The notes under the pieces are model-generated. The model searched no databases, was not told the origin of the DNA, and worked only from the letters and a program-made list of their open reading frames with translations. Source: PFJX01 sp044227325 (GTDB lineage: Bacteria > Pseudomonadota > Gammaproteobacteria > Burkholderiales > Thiobacillaceae). Taken from it: a stretch of DNA of 64,000 nucleotides. How positions within the stretch are numbered: position 1 is the first letter of the stretch; each line of letters opens with the position of its first letter. Where the stretch lies: NCBI GenBank assembly GCA_044227325.1, contig JBGAFI010000005.1, positions 240,199 through 304,198 of the forward strand. Reading direction: 5' to 3'. Positions 50,148 to 57,854 of this stretch are shown piece after piece. The translations under genes and the position numbers were made by a program.

Positions 50148-52073
50148 TCAGTCCTTCTGGATCACGCGCTGGCTTTTTTCCCAGGCGCCGGCCTTGTCCA
50201 CCGGCTTGGCATAGGCCAGACCGTCCTGCACCTCGGTGACCTTCAACTGGCCCAGGCGGGTTTCCTTGTAGCCCAGTATCTTGCCGTTCAGCTCCACCGG
50301 CTCGGGCTTGCCCAGCACGTTGAATTCCTGGCCGGCGACGACGCCGTGCTTCTTGCCCAGGTTGAGGATGACCGTGTCGCCGTCCACCATGGCGATGCGG
50401 CCCTTGAGCGGGTATTTCTCGTGGATGGTCTTTTCCATCGCCGCCGCCATCTTCGCCGCCAGTTCCGCCGGGTCGGGCGCGCCGGCGGTCTTCTCGGAAA
50501 CCGACAGGGCGATGCCGGTGGTTTCCGTGTCGATCATGCGCATGCTGGCCTGTCCGTGCTCGCCGTCGCGCACGCTGCCCACGGCGGTCAGGCGCGCGGC
50601 GAGAATGCGGCCCAGCTTGAGCTGGGTGTCCGGATCGGCGAGTTCGGAGGAGCCCAGGCGCAGTTCGGCGAGCAGCTTGTCCAGCAGCGCCCGGTCCACC
50701 ACCTGGATGCCCTTGGCGGCGAGGGCGGACTGCAATTCATGCTGAAGCACGCCCTCCAGGCCGATGCGGCCTTCCAGGGATGTCGGGCCTTCCTCGCGGA
50801 AGCCCAGGATGCTCACCACCACCGGCGGCGAGGTCCAGTCGTCGGACGGCGCCTGGGCCTTGCGCGCCTGCTGGTCCTTGAAACGGGCGGCCAGATCCTT
50901 GACGGTCTCGTCGATGTAGCGCTGGCGCTCGATGTCCTGCTTCTGGGCCATGGCCTCCTGGGCCTGGCGCATGAGGCCGTGCAGCAGTTTGTCGCCCGGG
51001 TCCAGCACCTGGGCCTTCTTCAGGGTTTCCAGCGCGGCCTTGGGATCGCCGGTCTCGTTCTGCAGGGCGCCCAGGTTGCTGATGGCCTCGACGGAATGGG
51101 GATTTTCCTTCGCCGCGGTCTTGAAGGAAGCGAGGGCGATCCTGGGTTCCTTCTTGCGCAGCAGGTTGCCCTGGGCGAGGTTGGCCTCGGCGCGCTGGAA
51201 GCTGAAATCACCGGCCGCGTCTTCCTTGGTGGCCACGGCCAGGGATTGCTCGGCCTTCGCGTTTTCACCCTGCTGGTGCAGGGCGCGGGCGCGTATCAGG
51301 TTCGCGGCCACCCGCTTGGGCGACTGGGCCAGGATCGCGTCGGCCTCCTTGAGCGCCTCGGCGGCCTGGCCTTTCGCCAGCAGGGTTTCCGCGTAGCCTT
51401 CGCGTCCGCGCAGGGCGGCTTCCTTGTTGGTGCTCGTCATCAGGCTGGCGAACAGCTTCTCGGCCTCGTCCAACCTGCCCTGCTTGAGCAGGCTGTAGCC
51501 GGTGCCGGCGCGGGCCAGGGAGCCGCCGCCCGCCTTCTCGGCGGACTCGAAGATATCCTTGGCGATGGCGGGCTTTTTCCGCTGGAGCTGATTCTCGGCG
51601 ATGCTGACCAGCATGGCCTGGGTGGAGGCGCCGCCGCCTTGCATCGCGCCGATGATCTCGCCGCCCGGTCCGGTCACATAGGTGGTGGGCAGCACGTACA
51701 TGGCGTTGTAGCTGGCCAGGGTGGCGGGATCGGCGGCGAGGATCTGGATGTTCCCCTCGGGTACCGGCAGCGCCTTCTTGAGCGTGGAGATGTCCTGCTT
51801 GCCCAGCGCCAGGATGCGCAGGGTGTCGCCCGGATGCTTGGCGGCGATCTGCTTGAGTTGTTCCAGGCCGGTCAGGCAGACCGGGCAGTTCTGGGTGGAG
51901 AAGAAATAGACGATGCCCAGATCGGTGCTTTCCAGGGCTTTCTGGCTGACTTTCGCGCCGCTGGTCGAATCGAGGCTGAACGCGGGGAGCGAGTCCCCTT
52001 TTTTGGGTGCCGCGAACACAACGCTGCTGCCGAGCAGAACGGTGAGGGTGAGGGCGATTGTTTTCATGCGCAT
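50148..52073 (-). CDS. Secreted thioredoxin-fold/TPR/CsgG-like fusion protein
   Basis: 641 residues from ATG 52073 (AAGGAGGA ribosome site), with a signal peptide (VVFA/APK). Domains: a TlpA/AhpC-type thioredoxin fold (25-165) with redox pair C63-P-V-C66; a TPR solenoid (about 180-400); a CsgG/FlgO-like domain (about 430-560; IQVVDRALLDKLLAELRLG, DTQLKLGRILAARL); and a C-terminal barrel (LKGRIAMVDGDTVILNLGKKHG), as in flagellar FlgT C-termini. I know no named family with this order. It probably acts in the periplasm as a redox-linked scaffold for an outer-membrane assembly. Confidence 0.78.
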   Translation of the reverse strand: MRMKTIALTLTVLLGSSVVFAAPKKGDSLPAFSLDSTSGAKVSQKALESTDLGIVYFFSTQNCPVCLTGLEQLKQIAAKHPGDTLRILALGKQDISTLKKALPVPEGNIQILAADPATLASYNAMYVLPTTYVTGPGGEIIGAMQGGGASTQAMLVSIAENQLQRKKPAIAKDIFESAEKAGGGSLARAGTGYSLLKQGRLDEAEKLFASLMTSTNKEAALRGREGYAETLLAKGQAAEALKEADAILAQSPKRVAANLIRARALHQQGENAKAEQSLAVATKEDAAGDFSFQRAEANLAQGNLLRKKEPRIALASFKTAAKENPHSVEAISNLGALQNETGDPKAALETLKKAQVLDPGDKLLHGLMRQAQEAMAQKQDIERQRYIDETVKDLAARFKDQQARKAQAPSDDWTSPPVVVSILGFREEGPTSLEGRIGLEGVLQHELQSALAAKGIQVVDRALLDKLLAELRLGSSELADPDTQLKLGRILAARLTAVGSVRDGEHGQASMRMIDTETTGIALSVSEKTAGAPDPAELAAKMAAAMEKTIHEKYPLKGRIAMVDGDTVILNLGKKHGVVAGQEFNVLGKPEPVELNGKILGYKETRLGQLKVTEVQDGLAYAKPVDKAGAWEKSQRVIQKD

Positions 52074-52137
52074 GATGTCCTCCTTGGCAATGCTTGTGCC
52101 GGCTAAATGGGTCAACTCTTTGATAAGGCTCGCATAT

Positions 52138-53517
52138 TTACTGTATGGGCGTCAAAACGGCTTGGAACGGCGTTTCCTGATCGTGGACGACCTCGACGCT
52201 GGATTCAAGCTGATTATGACCCTCCTTGCGTATCACGATTTGGTGCACGCCGACGGGAACCTCGATTTTCGCGGGCGTCACGCCGCCGAAACGTCCACCG
52301 TCTATGAGGACCACCGCGCCCGGCGGATCCGACTCGATGGCGACCCAGCCCATGGCGCTCGCGGCGGGGACGGGGGCCGCCGCCGGGGGTGCTTCCTTGC
52401 CGCCGAGCACGAAGACGGCGGCCGCGCCGGACACCACGATCACGGCGGCGATCGCGGCGGCGATGCCCATGGGAAAGGGCTTCTTCTTCGTCGCCTCCGG
52501 CGCGGCGAACACCGTGGCCATCGGGTCGCTGACCACCGGCCGCTGGCCGCTAATGGTGATGGTCTTGTCCGGCGCGCTGGCGGGGGTGATCGCCACCGTC
52601 GCGTCGGGCGTCGCGTCGCGCGCGACGACGACGGTGGCCGCGGGCGACACCATGACCGTCGCGTCCGAGGCGGTGTCCGCCGGCATGGGCTTGCCGGCGA
52701 GGGCGGCCTTCAACGCCAGGGAGAAGGCGCGCGCGTCCTGGAAACGATCGTCGGGCCGCTTCGCCAGGGCTTTCGCGACGACCGCGTCGAAGACCGCCGG
52801 CAGAGTGATGTTGAGTTCGGAGGGCGGGATGGGTGTCTCCCGCAGCACCTTGTGCATGATGGTGGCGAAGGAGTTGCCGATGAACGGCTTTTCCCCGGTG
52901 AGCAGTTCGTACAGCAGCACGCCGCTGGAGAAGAGGTCGGAGCGCCCGTCCACTCGCTGCGCCATGAACTGTTCCGGCGACATGTAGCTGGGCGTGCCCA
53001 GCACGTTGCCGGCCTGGGTCAGGGTGGAGGATTCCAGGCGGGCGATGCCGAAGTCGGTGACCTTGATGCGCCCGTCCTTCAGCACCACGATGTTGCTGGG
53101 CTTGATGTCCCGGTGCACGACACCCTTGCTGTGGGCGAAGGCGAGGGCGTCGAGCAGCTCTTCCATCAAGCGCACGATGCCGGGCAGGTCGAAGCGGGCC
53201 TCCTCGGCGATGAACTCCTTCAGCTCCTTGCCCTGGATGAGCTCCATGGCGATGAAGACGCGGTCGTTTTCCTCGCCGTAGTCGTAGACCTGGACGATGC
53301 CGGGATGGTTGAGGCGTCCCGCCGCCTGGGCCTCGTGCTTGAAGCGGGCCAGCAGGGTGGATTTCTCGTTGCCTTCGAGCAGGTCGGCGCGCAGGGTCTT
53401 GATGGCGACTTCCCGCTCGATGAGCGGGTCGAAGCCGCGATACACGACGCCCATCGCCCCGCGCCCCAGCTCGCCGAGAATCTGGTATTTGCCTAGTTTT
53501 TGTAGCTCGTCATTCAT
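52138..53517 (-). CDS. Hanks-type Ser/Thr protein kinase with extracytoplasmic PEGA domain
   Basis: 459 residues. Kinase domain (10-275): glycine loop GRGAMGVVY, Lys in VAIKTL, catalytic HRDIKPSN, DFGIA and APE-like SPEQ. A Thr-rich linker with repeated DATV.V patterns follows (about 290-350), likely autophosphorylation sites for the FHA proteins. Then one membrane helix (GIAAAIAAVIVVSGAAAVFV) and a C-terminal PEGA beta domain outside (AIESDPPGAVVLIDG). Its ATG overlaps the stop of the protease gene (ATGA). PEGA domains are commonly found at the cell surface or periplasm. Confidence 0.93.
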   Translation of the reverse strand: MNDELQKLGKYQILGELGRGAMGVVYRGFDPLIEREVAIKTLRADLLEGNEKSTLLARFKHEAQAAGRLNHPGIVQVYDYGEENDRVFIAMELIQGKELKEFIAEEARFDLPGIVRLMEELLDALAFAHSKGVVHRDIKPSNIVVLKDGRIKVTDFGIARLESSTLTQAGNVLGTPSYMSPEQFMAQRVDGRSDLFSSGVLLYELLTGEKPFIGNSFATIMHKVLRETPIPPSELNITLPAVFDAVVAKALAKRPDDRFQDARAFSLALKAALAGKPMPADTASDATVMVSPAATVVVARDATPDATVAITPASAPDKTITISGQRPVVSDPMATVFAAPEATKKKPFPMGIAAAIAAVIVVSGAAAVFVLGGKEAPPAAAPVPAASAMGWVAIESDPPGAVVLIDGGRFGGVTPAKIEVPVGVHQIVIRKEGHNQLESSVEVVHDQETPFQAVLTPIQ

Positions 53518-54599
53518 GGTGCGTGCAGGTTATTTCCCAACCAGTTGCGCACGGCCGCCGCCTGCGGCGACGACGGCGCGAGTTCCAGAAAACGCCGGAA
53601 GCTGGCGCGCGCCGATTCGCGATCGCGCAGTCCTTCCGCGTAAACGATGCCCAGGTTCAGGTAAGCCAGGGCGAAACCGGGCGCGGCGGAGATCGCCCGC
53701 ACCAGGGTGTCGCGCGCCTCACTATGCTTGCCTTGCCGGTACAGCACCAGGGACAAATTGTTCAAGGCTTCCGGATAGGGGGTGCGCTTCAGGCTGGCGG
53801 TCTCGAAATGCTCCCGCGCCTCGTCCAGGCGGCCTTGCTCCAGGCGGACCAGGCCCAGGTTGTAGTAGGCCTCGACCGCCCAGGGGGCGAGGACCAGGAT
53901 GTCACGATAACGTTGCGCGCGGATTTCCGCGTCCTGCGCCGCGCCGGCTTCGGACCACAGGCGGGCCAGGCGGGCCGCGTCGCCGTTCGCGGCCAGGCCC
54001 GCTTCGGCCATGAGGGTGGCGACGGTCTCGGCGGGCACGGCGAAGTTGATGCCGTTGGACTCGGTCAGGCGGCCGTGCATGACACCGATCACCTCGCCCC
54101 TCATGTTGACCAGCGGACCGCCGCTGTTGCCCTGGTTGGTGGCCAGGTCCGATTGGATCAGGTGCTGGCCGCGCAGGAACCGGTCCGGCTGGCTGACCAC
54201 GCCGCGTGTCAGGGTGTGGGACAGGCCCAGCGGGCAGCCGACGGTGAACACCGCCTCGCCCAGGGCCGGCTTGCCGCCGCTCAAGGACAGCGGGCCGGGG
54301 CCCGGCACGGCGACGCGGATCAGCGCCGCGTCGCGGGATTTGTCCAGGGCCAGCACGCGGCCCTGGACCGTTCCGCCCGCCGGCATGTGGACCTGGATGC
54401 GGCGCGCGCCCTCGACCTGATGCCGGGCGGTGGCGAGCACGCCCTGGGCGACGAAAAATCCGGAGCCGATGGCCTGGCTGCCGTCGGGGAACTCGCTGAC
54501 CAGGCAGGCCACCCGCTGGTCAACCCGCTCGTAGGCGTTTTCCGCCAGGGCGCGCAGGGTCAGCGACGACAACAGGAAGACGAGCAGGGCGCGGTACAT
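53514..54599 (-). CDS. Secreted trypsin-like serine protease with TPR tail
   Basis: 361 residues from ATG 54599, with a signal peptide (LRALA/ENA). The chymotrypsin-like domain has the triad H60 (ATARH), D90 (KSRDAAL) and S159 (GNSGGP), so it looks active and Deg-like, though no PDZ domain follows. Instead there are three to four TPRs (235-350; VEAYYNLGLVRLEQGRLDEA and so on). It is coupled to the kinase gene by a 4-bp overlap. It may cut or hold a cluster protein in the periplasm. Confidence 0.87.
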   Translation of the reverse strand: MYRALLVFLLSSLTLRALAENAYERVDQRVACLVSEFPDGSQAIGSGFFVAQGVLATARHQVEGARRIQVHMPAGGTVQGRVLALDKSRDAALIRVAVPGPGPLSLSGGKPALGEAVFTVGCPLGLSHTLTRGVVSQPDRFLRGQHLIQSDLATNQGNSGGPLVNMRGEVIGVMHGRLTESNGINFAVPAETVATLMAEAGLAANGDAARLARLWSEAGAAQDAEIRAQRYRDILVLAPWAVEAYYNLGLVRLEQGRLDEAREHFETASLKRTPYPEALNNLSLVLYRQGKHSEARDTLVRAISAAPGFALAYLNLGIVYAEGLRDRESARASFRRFLELAPSSPQAAAVRNWLGNNLHAP

Positions 54600-54633
54600 G
54601 CTCGTCCCGTTCAGCGCGGCCGGTGGCCGCGCC

Positions 54634-55338
54634 TCACAGCTCATCCCGGGGGTAGGCGGACGGAATGGTTTCCTCTTCGCCCGCTTTGAACTCATAGCGT
54701 TCGCCATCGATTTCCAGCTTGTCGCCGGAGGCCAGTTCCTGCCAGTTCTCGCCGATGGCGCGCTCGTTGACGCGCGGGCTGCCGCGCCCCGCCACGTGCA
54801 TGAGGACATAGCCCTGGGGCCGGCGGAGAATGGCCGCGAGCTGGGTGCCCGGGCGGCCGAAGGTCTGGATGAGGCGGTCCAGGTCGACTTCCAGGCCTTC
54901 GTTGGCGCCCTTCAGAAAGCGAAGGCTGGCGCCGGGCCCGGTCATCTGGCGCGCGCGGGCGGTTTCCACCGCGGGGGCGTCTGCCGATTCCTCGCCCACG
55001 GATTCGCCTTCGAACATCATGGTCTGGTCGAAGTCCATGGTCTTCAGGGCGCGCTGGTTGACGTACTGGATGCGGAACGGGCCGATCTCGATCAGATCCC
55101 GGTTCTGCAGGATGTGGCGCTGGATCTTCTCGCCGTTGACCAGGGTGCCGTTGGTGCTGCCCATATCCTCCAGGATGTGGTCGTTGCCGACGGTGAGGAT
55201 GGCCGCGTGCTCCTTGCTGACGCCGGGGGCGTCCAGGAACAGGGCGCAGGATTCGACGCGGCCCGCGACAATGCGCTCGCCCTCGATGAAGAAATGCATC
55301 GGGTTCTTGCCGGCCCGGGTGATAAGCAGTTTCGCCAT
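54634..55338 (-). CDS. FHA-domain protein
   Basis: 234 residues, cytoplasmic. An N-terminal FHA domain (about 20-90; IVAGRVESC, SKEHAAIL, MGSTNGTLVNG) is followed by a Thr-containing linker (KTMDFDQTMMF). A second, degenerate FHA-like domain at 140-225 lacks the Ser/Arg pair (TFGRPGTQLAAILRRP). It is an expected phospho-reader for the kinase encoded two genes on. The start at 55338 is 15 bp after the phosphatase gene. Confidence 0.88.
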   Translation of the reverse strand: MAKLLITRAGKNPMHFFIEGERIVAGRVESCALFLDAPGVSKEHAAILTVGNDHILEDMGSTNGTLVNGEKIQRHILQNRDLIEIGPFRIQYVNQRALKTMDFDQTMMFEGESVGEESADAPAVETARARQMTGPGASLRFLKGANEGLEVDLDRLIQTFGRPGTQLAAILRRPQGYVLMHVAGRGSPRVNERAIGENWQELASGDKLEIDGERYEFKAGEEETIPSAYPRDEL

Positions 55339-55353
55339 TCCGATCTCTCCCGA

Positions 55354-56229
55354 TTACTTGCCGAACAGCCAGCCGAACAACTTGGCGAACAGGCCGCGCT
55401 CCGTCGCGGGTTTATTTGCTGAACCCGGCGCGGCACCCGGCGCGGCCGGCGCCGCCGATCTGGCGGCGGGCGCGGCCGGCTCGGTCGCCGACCAGGCCAG
55501 GGCGACGGTGACGTTGTCCTGGCCGCCGTTGTCGTTGGCGATGGAGACCAGCACTCTCGCCGCCAGGGACGGGTTGGCCTCCAGCTTGGACAGCACCAGT
55601 TCGATATCGCCGTCGGCGACCATGGTGTTGAGGCCGTCGCTGCACAGCAGGAAGATGTCCCCCGCCCGCAGATCGACCACGCGCAGGTCGGGCTCGACCT
55701 GGTCCTCCACGCCCAGGGCGCGGGTCACCAGGTTGCGGTTGTGGGACAGGCGCGCCTCCTCGTTGGTGATGAAGCCCGCGCCGACCTGCTCCTGCAGCAG
55801 GGAGTGGTCCTTGGTCAGCGGCGCCAGGTGGCCGTCGCGCAGGCGGTAGACGCGGGAATCGCCCACGTGGGCGACGACGGCCTGTTCCTTCCAGGGCAGC
55901 AGCAGGGCCACGGTGGTACCCATGTTGGCCCGCTCCGCGGCGCTCTTCGCGTTGATGCGGATTTCCCGGTTCGCGGCCTCGATGGCGTCCTTGACCGCCC
56001 GACTGACCGTCTCGATGCTCGAATCCGCGATCTGCAACTGGCCGAGCAGGCGAGCCTGGATGGTCTCCACGCACAGCTTGCTCGCCACCTCGCCGGCCAG
56101 ATGGCCGCCCATGCCGTCCGCCACCAGGCAGAGGCCGGATTTCGGGTCCGCCAGAAAGCTGTCCTCGTTGTGATCCCGGAGCATGCCCGTATGACTGTGC
56201 GCCGTGACTGCCAAGGGTGCCAAACTCAT
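55354..56229 (-). CDS. PP2C-family Ser/Thr protein phosphatase
   Basis: 291 residues. Metal-binding acids in RDHNEDSF, VADGMGGHLAG, CSDGLN and GGQDNVTVAL are all present, so it should dephosphorylate the kinase and its targets. A low-complexity Ala/Pro tail (PAAPAARSAAPAAPGAAPG) ends in a short amphipathic helix (GLFAKLFGWLFGK) that may dock at the membrane. ATG 56229 is preferred; ATG 56244 would add five residues. First gene of the signalling cluster. Confidence 0.93.
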   Translation of the reverse strand: MSLAPLAVTAHSHTGMLRDHNEDSFLADPKSGLCLVADGMGGHLAGEVASKLCVETIQARLLGQLQIADSSIETVSRAVKDAIEAANREIRINAKSAAERANMGTTVALLLPWKEQAVVAHVGDSRVYRLRDGHLAPLTKDHSLLQEQVGAGFITNEEARLSHNRNLVTRALGVEDQVEPDLRVVDLRAGDIFLLCSDGLNTMVADGDIELVLSKLEANPSLAARVLVSIANDNGGQDNVTVALAWSATEPAAPAARSAAPAAPGAAPGSANKPATERGLFAKLFGWLFGK

Positions 56230-56369
56230 CTCGTCGCCTCGCATCGTTGATTTATCTCCGGATCTCGCCTGGATCCCGGCCAACGGGAGGCATTCTCTCC
56301 GCTGACGCCGCCGATCGCAACGTCGCCCAGCGCGCCAGCCGGCGTCACCGGCCGGGTCGACAGGGAAGC

Positions 56370-56768
56370 TTACAGCGAGCCGCGCGACTGGCCGCTATGG
56401 GTGTGCTCGTGGCGTTCCTGGCAGGCCACGCAACGGGTGGCGGTGGGATTGGCGACCAGGCGCGCGGCGGGAATGTTCGCGCCGCAGTCCTCGCATATGC
56501 CGAAATCCGGGGCATCGAGACGCGCGGCCGCGTCCTCCAGGGCCTGGATGATGCGGACTTCATGATCCATGCGGGCGGCGGCGAGATCGCCCAGGGTGAC
56601 CGCCAGTGCCTCGTCGGCGCTGTCGCCGGAGGCGCGCCCGAGGACTTCGGCGTATTGGGTCTGGCCGCTTTGTTCCAGCGCGGCTTTCAATCCATGCAGC
56701 AAGTTCGCGCGTTGCGCTTCGAGGGCGGCGCGAACGGCGAGACGATCGTTCTTGGTGAGATGGCTCAT
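56370..56768 (-). CDS. DksA/TraR-family zinc-finger protein
   Basis: 132 residues: an N-terminal helical hairpin and a C-terminal four-Cys zinc finger, C92-C95 (CEDCG) and C113-C116 (CVACQ). Relatives bind the RNA polymerase secondary channel and tune transcription; this short form may be DksA-like without ppGpp response. The DksA coiled-coil tip acid pair is not clearly present. It starts 25 bp after the peroxiredoxin gene. Confidence 0.88.
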   Translation of the reverse strand: MSHLTKNDRLAVRAALEAQRANLLHGLKAALEQSGQTQYAEVLGRASGDSADEALAVTLGDLAAARMDHEVRIIQALEDAAARLDAPDFGICEDCGANIPAARLVANPTATRCVACQERHEHTHSGQSRGSL

Positions 56769-56793
56769 GTTGGTTCCGATTGGGAGATGGCGG

Positions 56794-57372
56794 TTATTGG
56801 CGGGGCACATCCTGATTATTGGCGGCGGCGGGGCGGCCTTCAAGTCGCAGCCGGTCGATTTCGGCCAGCAGGTCGCTGCTGTGCCGGCCGGGGGATACCG
56901 AGAGAAACACGCCCGCGACGCGGCCCTGCGCATCAATGAGGTAGGTCTGGCGCTTAGCGAAGCGCGCCAGACCGAAATCCCAGAGCGCGCCGTAGGCGGC
57001 GGCCACCTTGCCGTCCGCATCGGACAGCAGGGGAAAAGGCAGGTTGTGGTTTGCCGCGAAGGCGGCATGGCTGGCCGCGTCGTCCAGCGAAACACCGAGC
57101 ACGGCCACATCGCGCCGGCGGAATTCGGCGATCCCGTCGCGCAGGTTGCAGGCTTCCGTCGTGCAGCCCGGGGTCTCGTCCTTGGGATAGAAATACAGCA
57201 CCAGCCAATGCCCGGCGTAATCCGACAAGCTGTGCGTGGCGCCGCGCGCGTCCGCCAACCGGAAGTCCGGCGCGGCCTGCCCGGTTTTCGGCACTTCCCC
57301 ACGCCCGGCCCAGCGCAGCAGCAGAAAACCGGCGCCGGCCAGAATCAGAAGAAACAGCAGAATCTTGATCAA
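56794..57372 (-). CDS. Membrane-anchored Bcp/PrxQ-type peroxiredoxin
   Basis: 192 residues. An N-terminal helix (2-20) places the enzyme in the membrane, facing the periplasm; E. coli Bcp has none. The AhpC/TSA core carries YPKDETPGCTTEAC with peroxidatic C70 and resolving C75. It reduces hydrogen peroxide and organic peroxides. The methanethiol oxidase makes periplasmic peroxide, so the location fits, but the link is conjecture. Confidence 0.9.
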   Translation of the reverse strand: MIKILLFLLILAGAGFLLLRWAGRGEVPKTGQAAPDFRLADARGATHSLSDYAGHWLVLYFYPKDETPGCTTEACNLRDGIAEFRRRDVAVLGVSLDDAASHAAFAANHNLPFPLLSDADGKVAAAYGALWDFGLARFAKRQTYLIDAQGRVAGVFLSVSPGRHSSDLLAEIDRLRLEGRPAAANNQDVPRQ

Positions 57373-57433
57373 GGAAGATGCCCCGGGAAGGAAGGTGAAT
57401 CGCGCGGCCTGAGGTAATATCGCGCCCCATTAT

Positions 57434-57509
57434 GCCCCCGTAGCTCAGTGGATAGAGCATCCCCCTCCTAAGGGGAGGGTCACACGTTCGATTCGTGTCG
57501 GGGGCGCCA
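57434..57509 (+). tRNA. tRNA-Arg (anticodon CCT)
   Basis: Acceptor GCCCCCG pairs with CGGGGGC; the anticodon loop CTCCTAA carries CCT; T loop CGTTCGATTCG; CCA is encoded at 57507-57509. Confidence 0.95.
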
Positions 57510-57518
57510 ATCCGGCAT

Positions 57519-57550
57519 GAAAATGGGCGCCTTGAACGGCGCCCATTTTC
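57519..57550 (+). terminator. Terminator after tRNA-Arg
   Basis: GAAAATGGGCGCC and its complement GGCGCCCATTTTC form a 13-bp stem around a 6-nt loop, ending in a TTTT run. Confidence 0.88.
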
Positions 57551-57797
57551 ATTCGCAGCCCGCTTTTCTCCCTTTTTCCTGTTTCCCGTCCCCCCCGGAA
57601 AGCGTCCTTGGCTTGAGGATGACCCGGTGGGCTTTGTCCGGACGCTAGGAACAAGCCCCTAGGTGATGCGACCCTGCTAACATCCAAAAAAACGCAAGGA
57701 ACACCCCAGGGGATTTTTTCATGACAAGGATTGCTTAGATACCGGGAGGCCTGCTATATCCGCCTCGTTCTCAAGTCAAGACCAGCCCGCGGGCAGC

Positions 57798-57829
57798 GAA
57801 GCCCGATAACAACGAAGCCCGATAACAAC
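57798..57829 (+). repeat. 16-bp tandem duplication in the leader of the TolC-like gene
   Basis: GAAGCCCGATAACAAC occurs twice without a gap, followed by GAAGGAGAG. Confidence 0.9.
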
Positions 57830-57854
57830 GAAGGAGAGAATCTTGGAGACTTCC

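Larger units (their letters stand above)
57510..57854. other. 345-bp non-coding leader between tRNA-Arg and the TolC-like gene
   Basis: Contains the tRNA terminator and, at 57798-57829, two tandem copies of GAAGCCCGATAACAAC directly before an AAGGAGAG ribosome site. No gene is supported. No clear promoter -35/-10 was found. Confidence 0.6.

Noticed and set aside
48363..56229. The kinase/phosphatase/FHA cluster as part of a type VI secretion system
   Set aside because: No Tss/Vas, Hcp, VgrG or ClpV gene is present, while CsgG-like and EAL proteins, not part of T6SS, are.
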